Shown: positions 1 to 6,466 of the stretch, piece by piece
Numbering within the stretch: the first letter of the stretch is position 1
Layout of the letters: each line of letters starts with the position of its first letter
NCBI GenBank assembly: GCA_015493425.1
Contig: WGDG01000131.1
Location: 1 to 7,069, forward strand
Length of the DNA: 7,069 bases
DNA from: Sulfurovum sp.
Lineage (GTDB): Bacteria > Campylobacterota > Campylobacteria > Campylobacterales > Sulfurovaceae
Direction of reading: 5' to 3'
Translations under genes and position numbers: made by a program
The notes under the pieces: model-generated
Told to the model about the DNA's origin: nothing
Seen by the model: only the letters and a program-made list of their open reading frames with translations
The model's database searches: none

Positions 1-2478
1 ACCAAGAAGAAAGTAAAAGAAGAGGCACCGGCTCCAGCTCCCGAGGCAGAGGAAAAAGAAACAGCTTCTGAAGCAACAGCCGAAGTTGCAGCTGAAACAC
101 AGGCAACAGATGTTGCAGAGCATACAGCAGAAACTCCGGAAGTAGCTCCTGCACCTCAAGAGACACCAGAAGAGACTAAAACAGCTGAAGAGAAAGTTTC
201 AGAAGTCAAACCTGCGCCCAAACAGCGAAAAGGTATTTCTGTCGTCAATAAGAAGAGTGAGGAGGAGGCAGAAACACCTGCTCAGCCAAAACGAAAAACG
301 CTTTCAAGAAGCGGTATCAAAATCGTCAGAAAGGCGAAACCTGCACCGGGACGTGCTGCGAAGAAAATTTCTATGGGAGATGTGACTGCACCTGCTCCTT
401 CGAAGAAAAAAGTCAAAAAAGGCCCTGCTCAGGCAAAAGAGACCGGTAAGAAGATCGACATTTTCAACCATGACAGCATGAGTGGTGAGATCGACAGCGG
501 TTTTGGTGAAGAAGAAGTCGTACTGCTTGACTTTTCTGACAAAAATATCTATGAAGAGATGATGCGTCAGGAGCAGAAGCGTAGAGAAGAAGCTAAAAAA
601 CGAGAACTTGCAGGTGGTGGAAATACACGTGGCAAACAGCCGTTCCGTCCGCAACAACGCCGTTCGCTCAAACGTGGCGGAAAGCGCAAAAAGTATACCA
701 AAGAGGAAAACAGTGCACAGGTTACCTCTGTAGAGATTCCTGAAAATGTAAGGGTATATGAATTTGCCGAAAAAGTAGGTAAAACAGCCGGTGACGTTAT
801 AAAAGTACTCTTTGCATTGGGAATGATGGTGACCAAAAATGACTTCCTGAGCAAAGATGAGATTGAGATTCTTGCCGAAGAATTTGAAGTGGAAGTCACT
901 ACAATCAACCCGCTTGACGAGCTGGATTATGTCGCTGCCTACGATGCAATTCCCGATGAGCACTTCGAAGAACGTCCACCGGTTATTACGATTATGGGAC
1001 ATGTCGACCATGGAAAGACTTCCCTGCTTGACAAGATCCGTTCAGCCAAGGTTGCAGACAAGGAAGCAGGCGGTATCACGCAGCATGTCGGTGCCTATCA
1101 GGTAGAAAAGAACGGTAAGAAAATTACGTTTGTGGATACTCCGGGTCACGAAGCCTTTACCGAAATGCGTGCACGTGGTGCACAGGCGACAGACATTGTC
1201 ATTATTGTCGTTGCGGCCGATGACGGTGTCATGCCTCAAACCAAAGAAGCAATTGCCCATACCAAGGCTGCCGGTGTACCGATGATTGTTGCAATCAATA
1301 AAATGGACAAGCCGAATGCCAACCCTGACAATGTCAAGGCACAGCTTGCCGAAATTGATGTTATGGCGACAGACTGGGGCGGAGAGTATGAATTTATTCC
1401 TGTTTCTGCACATACCGGAGAAGGGATAGATGACTTGCTTGAAACGATCCTTCTGCAGGCAGAAGTAATGGAACTCAAAGCAGATCCTACTAGAAAAGCA
1501 AAAGCTATTGTTGTCGAAAGTTCACTTGAAAAAGGATTTGGGCCGGTTGCCAATGTGATCATTAAAAACGGTACGCTCAAAGTGGGTGACAATGTCATCG
1601 TGGGACAAACCTACGGACGTGTGCGTGTTATTAAAGATGATGAGGGTAAAAACCTTAAAGATGCACCGCCAAGTGCACCGGTTGCGGTTGTCGGACTGCA
1701 TGATGTACCGGGTGCAGGTGAAGTCATGGTAGCGATGGACTCTGAAAAAGAGGTACGTGAACTTGCTGAAAAACGTGCAGAGTATGAAAGAGCCAAGCAG
1801 CTTTCTAAAAGTACGAAAGCCTCTCTGGAAGATCTCTCTGCGCTCATTGCAGAGGGTCAGCTGAAATCACTGCCTGTGATTATCAAAGCCGATGTACAAG
1901 GTTCGCTTGAAGCGATCAAAGGAAGCCTTGAGAAGCTGCGTAACGAAGAGGTCAAGGTCAATATCATTCACGAAGGTGTGGGTGGTGTAACCGAAAGTGA
2001 TGTTACGCTTGCCGATGCGAGTGAACATGCCGTAGTGCTGGGCTTCAATGTCAGACCGACAGGTGCGGTTAAAAAGAAAGCCAAAGAGCTTGGTGTTGAG
2101 ATTAACACATATACCATCATTTATGACCTGCTTGATGATGTTAAGTCACTCCTTGGCGGTATGATGAGCCCGGTTATCAAAGAAGAGGTTACCGGACAGG
2201 CAGAAGTGCGTGAAACGTTTGTTGTCGGTAAAGTGGGAACCATTGCCGGATGTAAGGTTACAGAAGGTGTTATTACCCGTAACTCCAAAGCAAGACTTAT
2301 CCGTGACGGTGTGGTGGTATATGAAAGCAGTATCTCATCACTCAAACGCTTCAATGAAGATGCAAAAGAGGTTAAAAACGGATACGAATGTGGTATTATG
2401 CTTGAGAACTTTAACGACATTAAAGAAGGCGATGTAATCGAAACCTTTAAAGATGTCGAAGAACAGGTTACACTCTAA
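1..2478 (+). CDS. infB: Translation initiation factor IF2, 5'-truncated by window edge
   Basis: IF2 is the cytoplasmic GTPase that brings initiator fMet-tRNA to the 30S subunit and promotes 50S joining. The frame is open from the first base, giving 825 visible residues; the true start lies upstream, and the Met codon at 373 is internal. Codons 1-125 are a low-complexity Glu/Ala/Pro/Lys stretch, the variable N-terminal region of IF2. A strongly basic patch follows at codons 210-234, then an IF2_N-type segment at about 250-299. The G domain shows G1 GHVDHGKT (333-340), the G2 Thr in GGITQHVGAY (about 360), G3 DTPGHE (379-384), G4 NKMD (433-436) and G5 SAH (469-471). The C-terminal region contains GYECGI (794-799) of the fMet-tRNA-binding domain, with its conserved Cys at codon 797. 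The end is complete, and rbfA begins after 1 nt. All GTPase motifs are intact, so the protein should be functional. Family members in this phylum are roughly 870-950 aa, so perhaps 50-120 codons are missing. Confidence 0.98.
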   Translation, partial: TKKKVKEEAPAPAPEAEEKETASEATAEVAAETQATDVAEHTAETPEVAPAPQETPEETKTAEEKVSEVKPAPKQRKGISVVNKKSEEEAETPAQPKRKTLSRSGIKIVRKAKPAPGRAAKKISMGDVTAPAPSKKKVKKGPAQAKETGKKIDIFNHDSMSGEIDSGFGEEEVVLLDFSDKNIYEEMMRQEQKRREEAKKRELAGGGNTRGKQPFRPQQRRSLKRGGKRKKYTKEENSAQVTSVEIPENVRVYEFAEKVGKTAGDVIKVLFALGMMVTKNDFLSKDEIEILAEEFEVEVTTINPLDELDYVAAYDAIPDEHFEERPPVITIMGHVDHGKTSLLDKIRSAKVADKEAGGITQHVGAYQVEKNGKKITFVDTPGHEAFTEMRARGAQATDIVIIVVAADDGVMPQTKEAIAHTKAAGVPMIVAINKMDKPNANPDNVKAQLAEIDVMATDWGGEYEFIPVSAHTGEGIDDLLETILLQAEVMELKADPTRKAKAIVVESSLEKGFGPVANVIIKNGTLKVGDNVIVGQTYGRVRVIKDDEGKNLKDAPPSAPVAVVGLHDVPGAGEVMVAMDSEKEVRELAEKRAEYERAKQLSKSTKASLEDLSALIAEGQLKSLPVIIKADVQGSLEAIKGSLEKLRNEEVKVNIIHEGVGGVTESDVTLADASEHAVVLGFNVRPTGAVKKKAKELGVEINTYTIIYDLLDDVKSLLGGMMSPVIKEEVTGQAEVRETFVVGKVGTIAGCKVTEGVITRNSKARLIRDGVVVYESSISSLKRFNEDAKEVKNGYECGIMLENFNDIKEGDVIETFKDVEEQVTL

Positions 2479-2479
2479 G

Positions 2480-2860
2480 ATGACACCCGAAGAGATCAAA
2501 CGCAAGCGTACCGAGTCGGTACTTAGAGAGATTATCCCTGAAGCACTGGCGACATTGGATGACAGCCGCATAAACTCCCTGTTGGTAACCGAAGTGGTTT
2601 GTTCCAGAGGGAGAAGCGATGCAAAAGTCTATCTGGACAAATCATTTTTGACAGAAGAAGAGCAGCGTGAAGCACTGCGCCAGTTACGCTCGGTTGCAGG
2701 TTATATACAGAACTACTGCAAACAGAACGAGGGCTGGTTCAAAGCACCGCGTTTTACGTTTGAATTTGATGAACAGCTTGAAAAGCAGAGCCGTATGGAA
2801 GAACTTTTCAAGCAGATTGCAAAAAGAAAAAGTGATGAGGGAGAGAATGATGAATCTTGA
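2480..2860 (+). CDS. rbfA: 30S ribosome-binding factor RbfA
   Basis: RbfA binds immature 30S subunits and helps 16S rRNA 5'-end maturation, notably in the cold. The 126-aa product has the single KH-like domain of the family. The N-terminal helix starts TPEEIKRKRTESVL, a beta strand covers VTEVVCSRGRSDAKVYL (36-52), the helix-kink segment is SVAGYIQ (71-77), and the closing strand and helix run FTFEFDEQLEKQSRMEELF (92-110). The start is set at the ATG at 2480, one base after the infB stop, because family members in Campylobacterota begin at this point. An in-frame ATG at 2453 would add nine residues encoded inside infB that have no family counterpart. No strong Shine-Dalgarno is visible (only a weak AGG near 2465), which suggests reinitiation by ribosomes finishing infB. 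The 3' end overlaps rimP by 11 nt. Confidence 0.95.
   Translation: MTPEEIKRKRTESVLREIIPEALATLDDSRINSLLVTEVVCSRGRSDAKVYLDKSFLTEEEQREALRQLRSVAGYIQNYCKQNEGWFKAPRFTFEFDEQLEKQSRMEELFKQIAKRKSDEGENDES
2840..2843 (+). promoter_or_regulatory. Ribosome binding site of rimP
   Basis: GGAG inside the 3' end of rbfA. It lies 6 nt before the ATG at 2850 but only 3 nt before the ATG at 2847, which favours 2850 as the start. Confidence 0.6.
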
Positions 2861-3278
2861 GGATCAGATCGCGAAGATTGTAGAAGCCAACGGTGCGTCA
2901 CTTTACGATATCGAAACTGTCACAGAATTTGACGAAAAGATCTACCGTGTCTCTATTACCAAAGAGGGTGGTGTATCACTCGATCTATGCGCAGATATCT
3001 CCAGCGAACTCTCTCCTTTTCTCGATGTCAACCCTCCAATGCACGGACAATACCGTCTGGAGGTCAGCTCACCGGGAATCGAACGTAAATTGACAAAACC
3101 GGCACATTTTAAACAGTCGGTCGGTGATAAAGTCAAGGTAAAGGTGCTTGGGGGTGAAAAACTCAAAGGTACACTGAAAAGTGCGGATGATGAAGGCATT
3201 GTTGTCGAGACCAAAGAGGGTGATCAAGCTTTTAAGTACAACGAACTGGGTACAGTCAAGACCTATTTCGAGTTTTAA
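2850..3278 (+). CDS. rimP: Ribosome maturation factor RimP
   Basis: RimP (formerly YhbC/YlxS) acts early in 30S assembly. The product is 142 aa, slightly short of the usual 150 or so. The N-terminal domain includes GASLYDIETVTEFDEKIYRV (15-34) and KEGGVSLDLCADISSELSP (38-56). The family signature YRLEVSSPGIERKLTKPAHF sits at 68-87. A C-terminal SH3-like domain follows (about 92-142), with VGDKVKVKVLGGEKLKGTL and a final strand ending in TYFEF. Two adjacent ATGs exist (2847 and 2850). 2850 is preferred because GGAG at 2840-2843 then lies 6 nt upstream and the protein starts MNLE, as I recall for relatives. The 11-nt overlap with rbfA implies coupled translation. In many bacteria rimP lies upstream of nusA-infB; here it follows infB-rbfA, the arrangement seen in Campylobacter and Helicobacter. 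Confidence 0.94.
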   Translation: MNLEDQIAKIVEANGASLYDIETVTEFDEKIYRVSITKEGGVSLDLCADISSELSPFLDVNPPMHGQYRLEVSSPGIERKLTKPAHFKQSVGDKVKVKVLGGEKLKGTLKSADDEGIVVETKEGDQAFKYNELGTVKTYFEF

Positions 3279-3292
3279 GAAAAGGTGTCTGC

Positions 3293-4303
3293 ATGGATGA
3301 TGCATTCTACATGCAGCTTGCCCTCGATGAAGCGTGGAAATATCAGCTTCTAACCTACCCCAACCCGGCGGTTGGCGCCGTTGTCGTGCAAAACGGTGCT
3401 ATACTCTCCATAGAAGCCCATCAAAAAGCGGGTACTTCACATGCAGAAGTGCTTGCACTCCTCTCTGCCTATGAGACACTTTCGAATACGACAATTGATT
3501 TTGACAGATTTGATGCTAAAAAAGCGCATGACTTTCTGCGACAACTCCCCGGCGATTTTTTCAGCCAGTGCAGCATTTATGTAACACTTGAACCCTGTGC
3601 GCACAGGGGAAAGACACCATCGTGTGCGATGCTGCTTCAGTCGCTTCAGCTGAAAGAGGTGATTATCGGGATGCAAGACCCCATAGCCGGACACGGTGGG
3701 GGTATTGAAATACTTGGCAGGGGTTCCAATATGCCTGCACTCAGGACAGGGGTACGCATGCAGGCATGCGAAATGTTACTTGAGCCCTTTCTTATTTGGC
3801 AAAAACGTGCCTTTGTGCTATTCAAACTGGCGCAGACAGCCAACGGGCGTATCGGTGGAGGGTATTTGAGCAGTAAAGAGTCTCTCAAGCATGTACATAA
3901 ACTCCGAGCAGTGTGTGACAGGCTGCTTATTGGAGGAAACACCGTTCGAATTGACAGACCGACGCTCGACTGCCGCTTTGTAGATGCACCGCCTCCTGAC
4001 GTAATAATTTATTCAAAATCAGGGCAGTTTGACAAAAACATACCACTTTTTTCCATTGAGGGAAGAAAAGTAGATATCAGAAAAAGACTTGATTTCTTTG
4101 AAACTCCCTCTTTTATTATGGTTGAAGGTGGAGAAGGAATGCTAAGAGCACTTAAAAAGCAGATTGACTGGCTATTGTTCTATCAAACACCTAAGCTCTC
4201 TACCAATGAATTATCCTATAATATCGACATGAATTTGGCATTTTTGCACCAGGAAAAAATAGGTGTGGATTTGATGATATGGAGCAGACAACTTGGGAAT
4301 TGA
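3293..4303 (+). CDS. ribD: Bifunctional riboflavin biosynthesis deaminase/reductase RibD
   Basis: RibD carries out the second and third steps of riboflavin synthesis: deamination of the 2,5-diaminopyrimidinone phosphate, then NADPH-dependent reduction of its ribosyl side chain. The 336-aa product has an N-terminal cytidine-deaminase-like domain (about 1-165). Visible there are PNPAVGAVVV (23-32), the zinc/catalytic HAE (His50, Glu52) and PCAHRGKTPSC, whose Cys102 and Cys111 complete the zinc site. The reductase domain (about 172-336) shows LFKLAQTANGRIGGG (176-190), IGGNTVRIDRPTLDCR (213-228) and the VEGG nucleotide/substrate loop (277-280). About 27 extra residues separate HAE from PCAH compared with the E. 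coli enzyme, and the reductase domain is on the short side (E. coli RibD is 367 aa). AAGG at 3282-3285 lies 7 nt before the ATG. The gap to rimP is 14 nt, and the 3' end overlaps ubiE by 11 nt. Both active sites look complete. Confidence 0.95.
   Translation: MDDAFYMQLALDEAWKYQLLTYPNPAVGAVVVQNGAILSIEAHQKAGTSHAEVLALLSAYETLSNTTIDFDRFDAKKAHDFLRQLPGDFFSQCSIYVTLEPCAHRGKTPSCAMLLQSLQLKEVIIGMQDPIAGHGGGIEILGRGSNMPALRTGVRMQACEMLLEPFLIWQKRAFVLFKLAQTANGRIGGGYLSSKESLKHVHKLRAVCDRLLIGGNTVRIDRPTLDCRFVDAPPPDVIIYSKSGQFDKNIPLFSIEGRKVDIRKRLDFFETPSFIMVEGGEGMLRALKKQIDWLLFYQTPKLSTNELSYNIDMNLAFLHQEKIGVDLMIWSRQLGN
4281..4284 (+). promoter_or_regulatory. Ribosome binding site supporting a TTG start of ubiE
   Basis: GGAG within the last codons of ribD lies 8 nt before the TTG at 4293. 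No ATG or GTG is available in frame between the upstream stop codon (4275-4277) and the conserved N-terminal motif, so this site decides the start. Confidence 0.65.
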
Positions 4304-5039
4304 AAAACTGACCGATAAAGAACAGAAGCAACAGAAGATCGTAGAAATGTTCGATGATATTGCCGATACATACGACCTTGCAAACCGGGTTTTGAGTATG
4401 GGTATCGATATTCAATGGCGTAAAAAGGGCTGTGACAAAGCCTTTGAGATTTTGAATAAAAAAACACTTGGACAGGTAACGGATGTAGCGACAGGTACAG
4501 GTGACCTGCTTATTTACTGGCGTGAACAGGCGCAAAAAAATGGTGTAACGATAGAGAAATATGTCGGTGTTGACCCCTCCATCGGTATGCTTGAAGTAGC
4601 CCGTAAAAAAGTTAATTTTGCAGAATTTATTGAAGGAAAAGCACAGACGCTCCCTATTGCCGATGAGAGCAGTGATGTTATCTCGATTAGTTACGGTATC
4701 CGAAATGTCGTTGACAGACCTGAAGCACTGCGTGAGTTCCACCGTGCTCTCAAACCCGGTGGGATTGTGATGATCTTGGAATTTACCAAACAGGAGCGTA
4801 AAGGGATGCTCGACAAAGTGGTGGATTTTGGTATGAAGAAGGTATTACCGCGTGTAGGCGGACTTATCTCCAAAAACTATGAAGCCTACAAATATCTGCC
4901 CGATTCCATTGAAGAGTTTTTAACCACAGAAATGCTCAGCCGGGAGCTTGAAGAAGCAGGATTTGAGATGAAATATACCAAATCTTTTTCGATGGGAATC
5001 AGTACGCTTTTGGTAGCCCAAAAGCGGATGGATGATTGA
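4293..5039 (+). CDS. ubiE: Demethylmenaquinone methyltransferase (UbiE/MenG family)
   Basis: This SAM-dependent C-methyltransferase makes menaquinone from demethylmenaquinone; in ubiquinone-making bacteria the same enzyme also serves that pathway. Campylobacterota respire with menaquinones made by the futalosine route, so the menaquinone role is expected here and menG is an equally good symbol. The 248-aa product shows the family N-terminus KIVEMFDDIADTYDLANRVLS (15-35), SAM motif I DVATGTGDL (64-72), VGVDPSIGMLEVARKK (91-106), the UbiE signature ISYGIRNVVDRPEALREFHR (132-151), LKPGG (153-157), and the C-terminal AYKYLPDSIEEFL (198-210) and SMGISTLLVAQK (233-244). The start is TTG. The next in-frame ATG (residue 19) would cut into the conserved N-terminal motif. 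The last codons and stop (5037-5039) lie in a 7-bp repeat array. Length and motifs are normal. Confidence 0.95.
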   Translation: MGIEKLTDKEQKQQKIVEMFDDIADTYDLANRVLSMGIDIQWRKKGCDKAFEILNKKTLGQVTDVATGTGDLLIYWREQAQKNGVTIEKYVGVDPSIGMLEVARKKVNFAEFIEGKAQTLPIADESSDVISISYGIRNVVDRPEALREFHRALKPGGIVMILEFTKQERKGMLDKVVDFGMKKVLPRVGGLISKNYEAYKYLPDSIEEFLTTEMLSRELEEAGFEMKYTKSFSMGISTLLVAQKRMDD

Positions 5040-5060
5040 TGATGGAAAATGGAGGATGAT
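5026..5060 (+). repeat. Heptamer repeat array, forward arm
   Basis: Five degenerate 7-bp units in phase from 5028: ATGGATG, ATTGATG, ATGGAAA, ATGGAGG and the partial ATGATCT. The consensus is about ATKGANG. The array starts inside the last codons of ubiE and runs past its stop codon, so the C-terminal Met-Asp-Asp is encoded by repeat. It is the same repeat family, in opposite orientation, as the array at 5081-5118. Confidence 0.6.
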
Positions 5061-5080
5061 CTATTGCCATCTCAAGTAAT

Positions 5081-5118
5081 AATCTCCAATCTTCAATCCT
5101 CAATCCTCAATCCATCAT
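5081..5118 (-). repeat. Heptamer repeat array, reverse arm
   Basis: Five contiguous 7-bp units read on the + strand as AATCTCC, AATCTTC, AATCCTC, AATCCTC and AATCCAT. Read on the - strand in the same phase as the forward array, the units are ATGATGG, ATTGAGG, ATTGAGG, ATTGAAG and ATTGGAG. About 26 of 35 positions agree with the array at 5026-5060, so transcript from the two arms could fold into a long imperfect hairpin around the spacer at 5061-5080. Confidence 0.75.
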
Positions 5119-5149
5119 TTGCATGGAGGGTATCTCTATGCAAATGATG
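5113..5149 (+). promoter_or_regulatory. Perfect 12-bp inverted repeat enclosing the xseA ribosome binding site
   Basis: CATCATTTGCAT (5113-5124) and ATGCAAATGATG (5138-5149) are exact reverse complements separated by 13 nt. The loop begins with GGAGGG (5125-5130), the Shine-Dalgarno of xseA, and the 3' arm begins exactly at the xseA ATG (5138). In RNA this is a stem-loop with the start codon paired and the Shine-Dalgarno in the loop, which could limit initiation. As DNA it could instead be an operator dyad. The repeat is certain from the sequence; the regulatory role is inferred. Confidence 0.65.
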
Positions 5150-6388
5150 AGTGTCTCCTCTCTCAATACCAAAATAAAATCACTACTTGAAGCCACGTTT
5201 ATGCACATCCTCGTAGAGGGTGAAGTGGCTTCAGCCACCTACCATACCTCGGGACATCTCTATTTTACCATCAAAGATGACAAGAGTGCGATCAAGTGTG
5301 TGATGTGGCGTTCGTCGGTGGCACGGATGAAATTTCGCATCGAAAAGGGGATGCATATTGTCGTGGAGGGGTCAGTAAGTGTCTATACACCAAGAGGGGA
5401 GTATCAGTTTCAGACGGTGAAGATAGAGCCTTATGGGCAGGGAGCACTGGCCTTGGCGTTTGAACAGCTCAAAGAGAAGCTCAAAACACAGGGCTACTTC
5501 GATGCGGCACGTAAAAAGAAGATACCAAAACAGATACACAAAATAGTGCTTGTAACGGCCAAAGAGAGTGCAGCCTTGCATGATATGCTTAAAATTATTG
5601 AAAAGCGCTGGCCGTTGGTAGAGGTAAGTGTTGTCGATACTCTGGTGCAGGGGGAGCATGCTGCACGCAGTATTGCATCTGCACTGCGATATGCAGACAC
5701 GCTTGGCGCTGATGTGGTGATTGTTGGTCGGGGAGGCGGTTCGACGGAAGATCTATGGGCCTTTAATGAAGAGCCTGTTGCCGATGCGATCTTTGCCATG
5801 GAAACACCTGTAGTCAGTGCTGTAGGACATGAAGTCGATGTACTCATCAGTGACTATGTGGCTGATCTTCGTGCTCCGACACCGAGTGCTGCAATCGAGA
5901 TGATTTTGCCGGATAAAAATGAATTGCTGTATTTGCTGGATGAGCAACTGGAACGTTTTGTGCGAAGCTTTGATATGCAGTTGACACGTAAAATGCAGCA
6001 TTTACAGCATATGGAAGCATTGCTGCTTCAGAATGCTCCGACACGTAAACTTCAGGAAATGATTGAGAGATTCGAACGGTTGCAACAAGAATATACGCGT
6101 ACTATGCATTATAAACTCGATCAGTATGAGGCAGCACTTAAGCCCTTGAAAAACCATTTGAAACAGAGTATGGATCTGATACTTCGGCAAAAAACACAGC
6201 AGGCAGACTACCTGGAGGAAAAAATGAAAATGAGTGATCCCCGTTTGCAATGTAAAGAGGGATGGGCTCAGATTTCTTACGAAGGGAAGCCTGTTTCCCT
6301 GAAAATAATTGAGCCAGAGATGACTTTTGTACTGGAAGATGCAGATTACCGTATCGAAGCACGTTGCTTAAGTAAAAAAGGGATATGA
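5138..6388 (+). CDS. xseA: Exodeoxyribonuclease VII large subunit
   Basis: XseA is the catalytic subunit of exonuclease VII, which with several XseB subunits degrades single-stranded DNA from both ends to oligonucleotides in repair. From the ATG at 5138 the product is 416 aa. An N-terminal OB-fold occupies about 3-100 (VEGEVASATYHTSGHLYFTIKD at 26-47). The catalytic domain contains KESAALHDML (142-151), RGGGSTEDLWAFNEE (198-212), GHEVD (230-234) and RAPTPSAA (245-252). A long charged helical, probably coiled-coil, stretch follows (about 260-365), where XseB binds in the family, then the C-terminal barrel-like segment QCKEGWAQISYEGKPVSL (371-388). The ATG at 5138 is chosen because GGAGG (5125-5129) lies 8 nt upstream. 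The in-frame ATG at 5123 has no ribosome binding site and adds only MEGIS. ATGs at 5144 and 5147 are alternatives with poorer spacing. xseB is not in the window. The key motifs are intact. Confidence 0.95.
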   Translation: MQMMSVSSLNTKIKSLLEATFMHILVEGEVASATYHTSGHLYFTIKDDKSAIKCVMWRSSVARMKFRIEKGMHIVVEGSVSVYTPRGEYQFQTVKIEPYGQGALALAFEQLKEKLKTQGYFDAARKKKIPKQIHKIVLVTAKESAALHDMLKIIEKRWPLVEVSVVDTLVQGEHAARSIASALRYADTLGADVVIVGRGGGSTEDLWAFNEEPVADAIFAMETPVVSAVGHEVDVLISDYVADLRAPTPSAAIEMILPDKNELLYLLDEQLERFVRSFDMQLTRKMQHLQHMEALLLQNAPTRKLQEMIERFERLQQEYTRTMHYKLDQYEAALKPLKNHLKQSMDLILRQKTQQADYLEEKMKMSDPRLQCKEGWAQISYEGKPVSLKIIEPEMTFVLEDADYRIEARCLSKKGI

Positions 6389-6466
6389 TAATAAGAGCAT
6401 GACCATATGGTTGTGAAAGATGGGTGGGGGCCTATGGTGTCTTCATAATTTTGTTAGGAAACAGGT

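Noticed and set aside
304..1011. A long open frame on the - strand opposite infB (235 codons).
   Set aside because: It lies wholly over IF2 coding sequence with a clear GTPase motif, its product is low-complexity Phe/Leu/Ser/Arg text typical of the complement of Lys/Glu-rich codons, and it matches no family I recognise.
373..2478. Met codon at 373 as the start of infB.
   Set aside because: The frame is open to the window edge with IF2-like Glu/Ala/Lys-rich sequence before it, and only a weak GAAGAAA precedes the ATG. It is internal; a shorter IF2 isoform starting here cannot be excluded but is not supported.
2453..2479. Nine-residue N-terminal extension of rbfA from the ATG at 2453.
   Set aside because: It lies entirely inside infB, has no ribosome binding site, and the family sequence begins at the ATG at 2480.
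2667..2849. Upstream extension of the rimP frame back to 2667.
   Set aside because: This stretch is the third frame of rbfA and has no RimP-like sequence; family similarity begins at 2850.
3593..3608. Perfect 16-bp palindrome CCCTGTGCGCACAGGG in ribD.
   Set aside because: It encodes the conserved PCAHRG zinc motif, so the bases are constrained by protein. A 16-bp palindrome is expected about 0.1 times by chance in this length. No position-specific reason for regulation.
3753..3768. 7-bp inverted repeat with a 2-nt loop (CGCATGC/GCATGCG) in ribD.
   Set aside because: Short, inside coding sequence, a loop too small for a stable full hairpin, and no nearby T-run or signal.
5040..5080. A rho-independent terminator after ubiE.
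   Set aside because: The repeat arrays can pair, but the stem is imperfect and AT-rich and no T-run follows the second arm, so a classic terminator is not supported.
5123..5137. ATG at 5123 as the xseA start.
   Set aside because: No Shine-Dalgarno precedes it, whereas GGAGG is ideally placed for the ATG at 5138. The extra MEGIS is simply the translated ribosome binding site.
6389..6466. Possible signals between xseA and the PAS gene: 10-bp palindrome ACCATATGGT (6402-6411), the G-run GGGTGGGGG (6422-6430), and a -10-like CATAAT (6444-6449).
   Set aside because: A 10-bp palindrome is expected several times by chance here, no -35-like partner sits at the right distance, and no hairpin plus T-tract terminator is visible. 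Apart from the AGGA ribosome binding site, nothing in this gap is supported.
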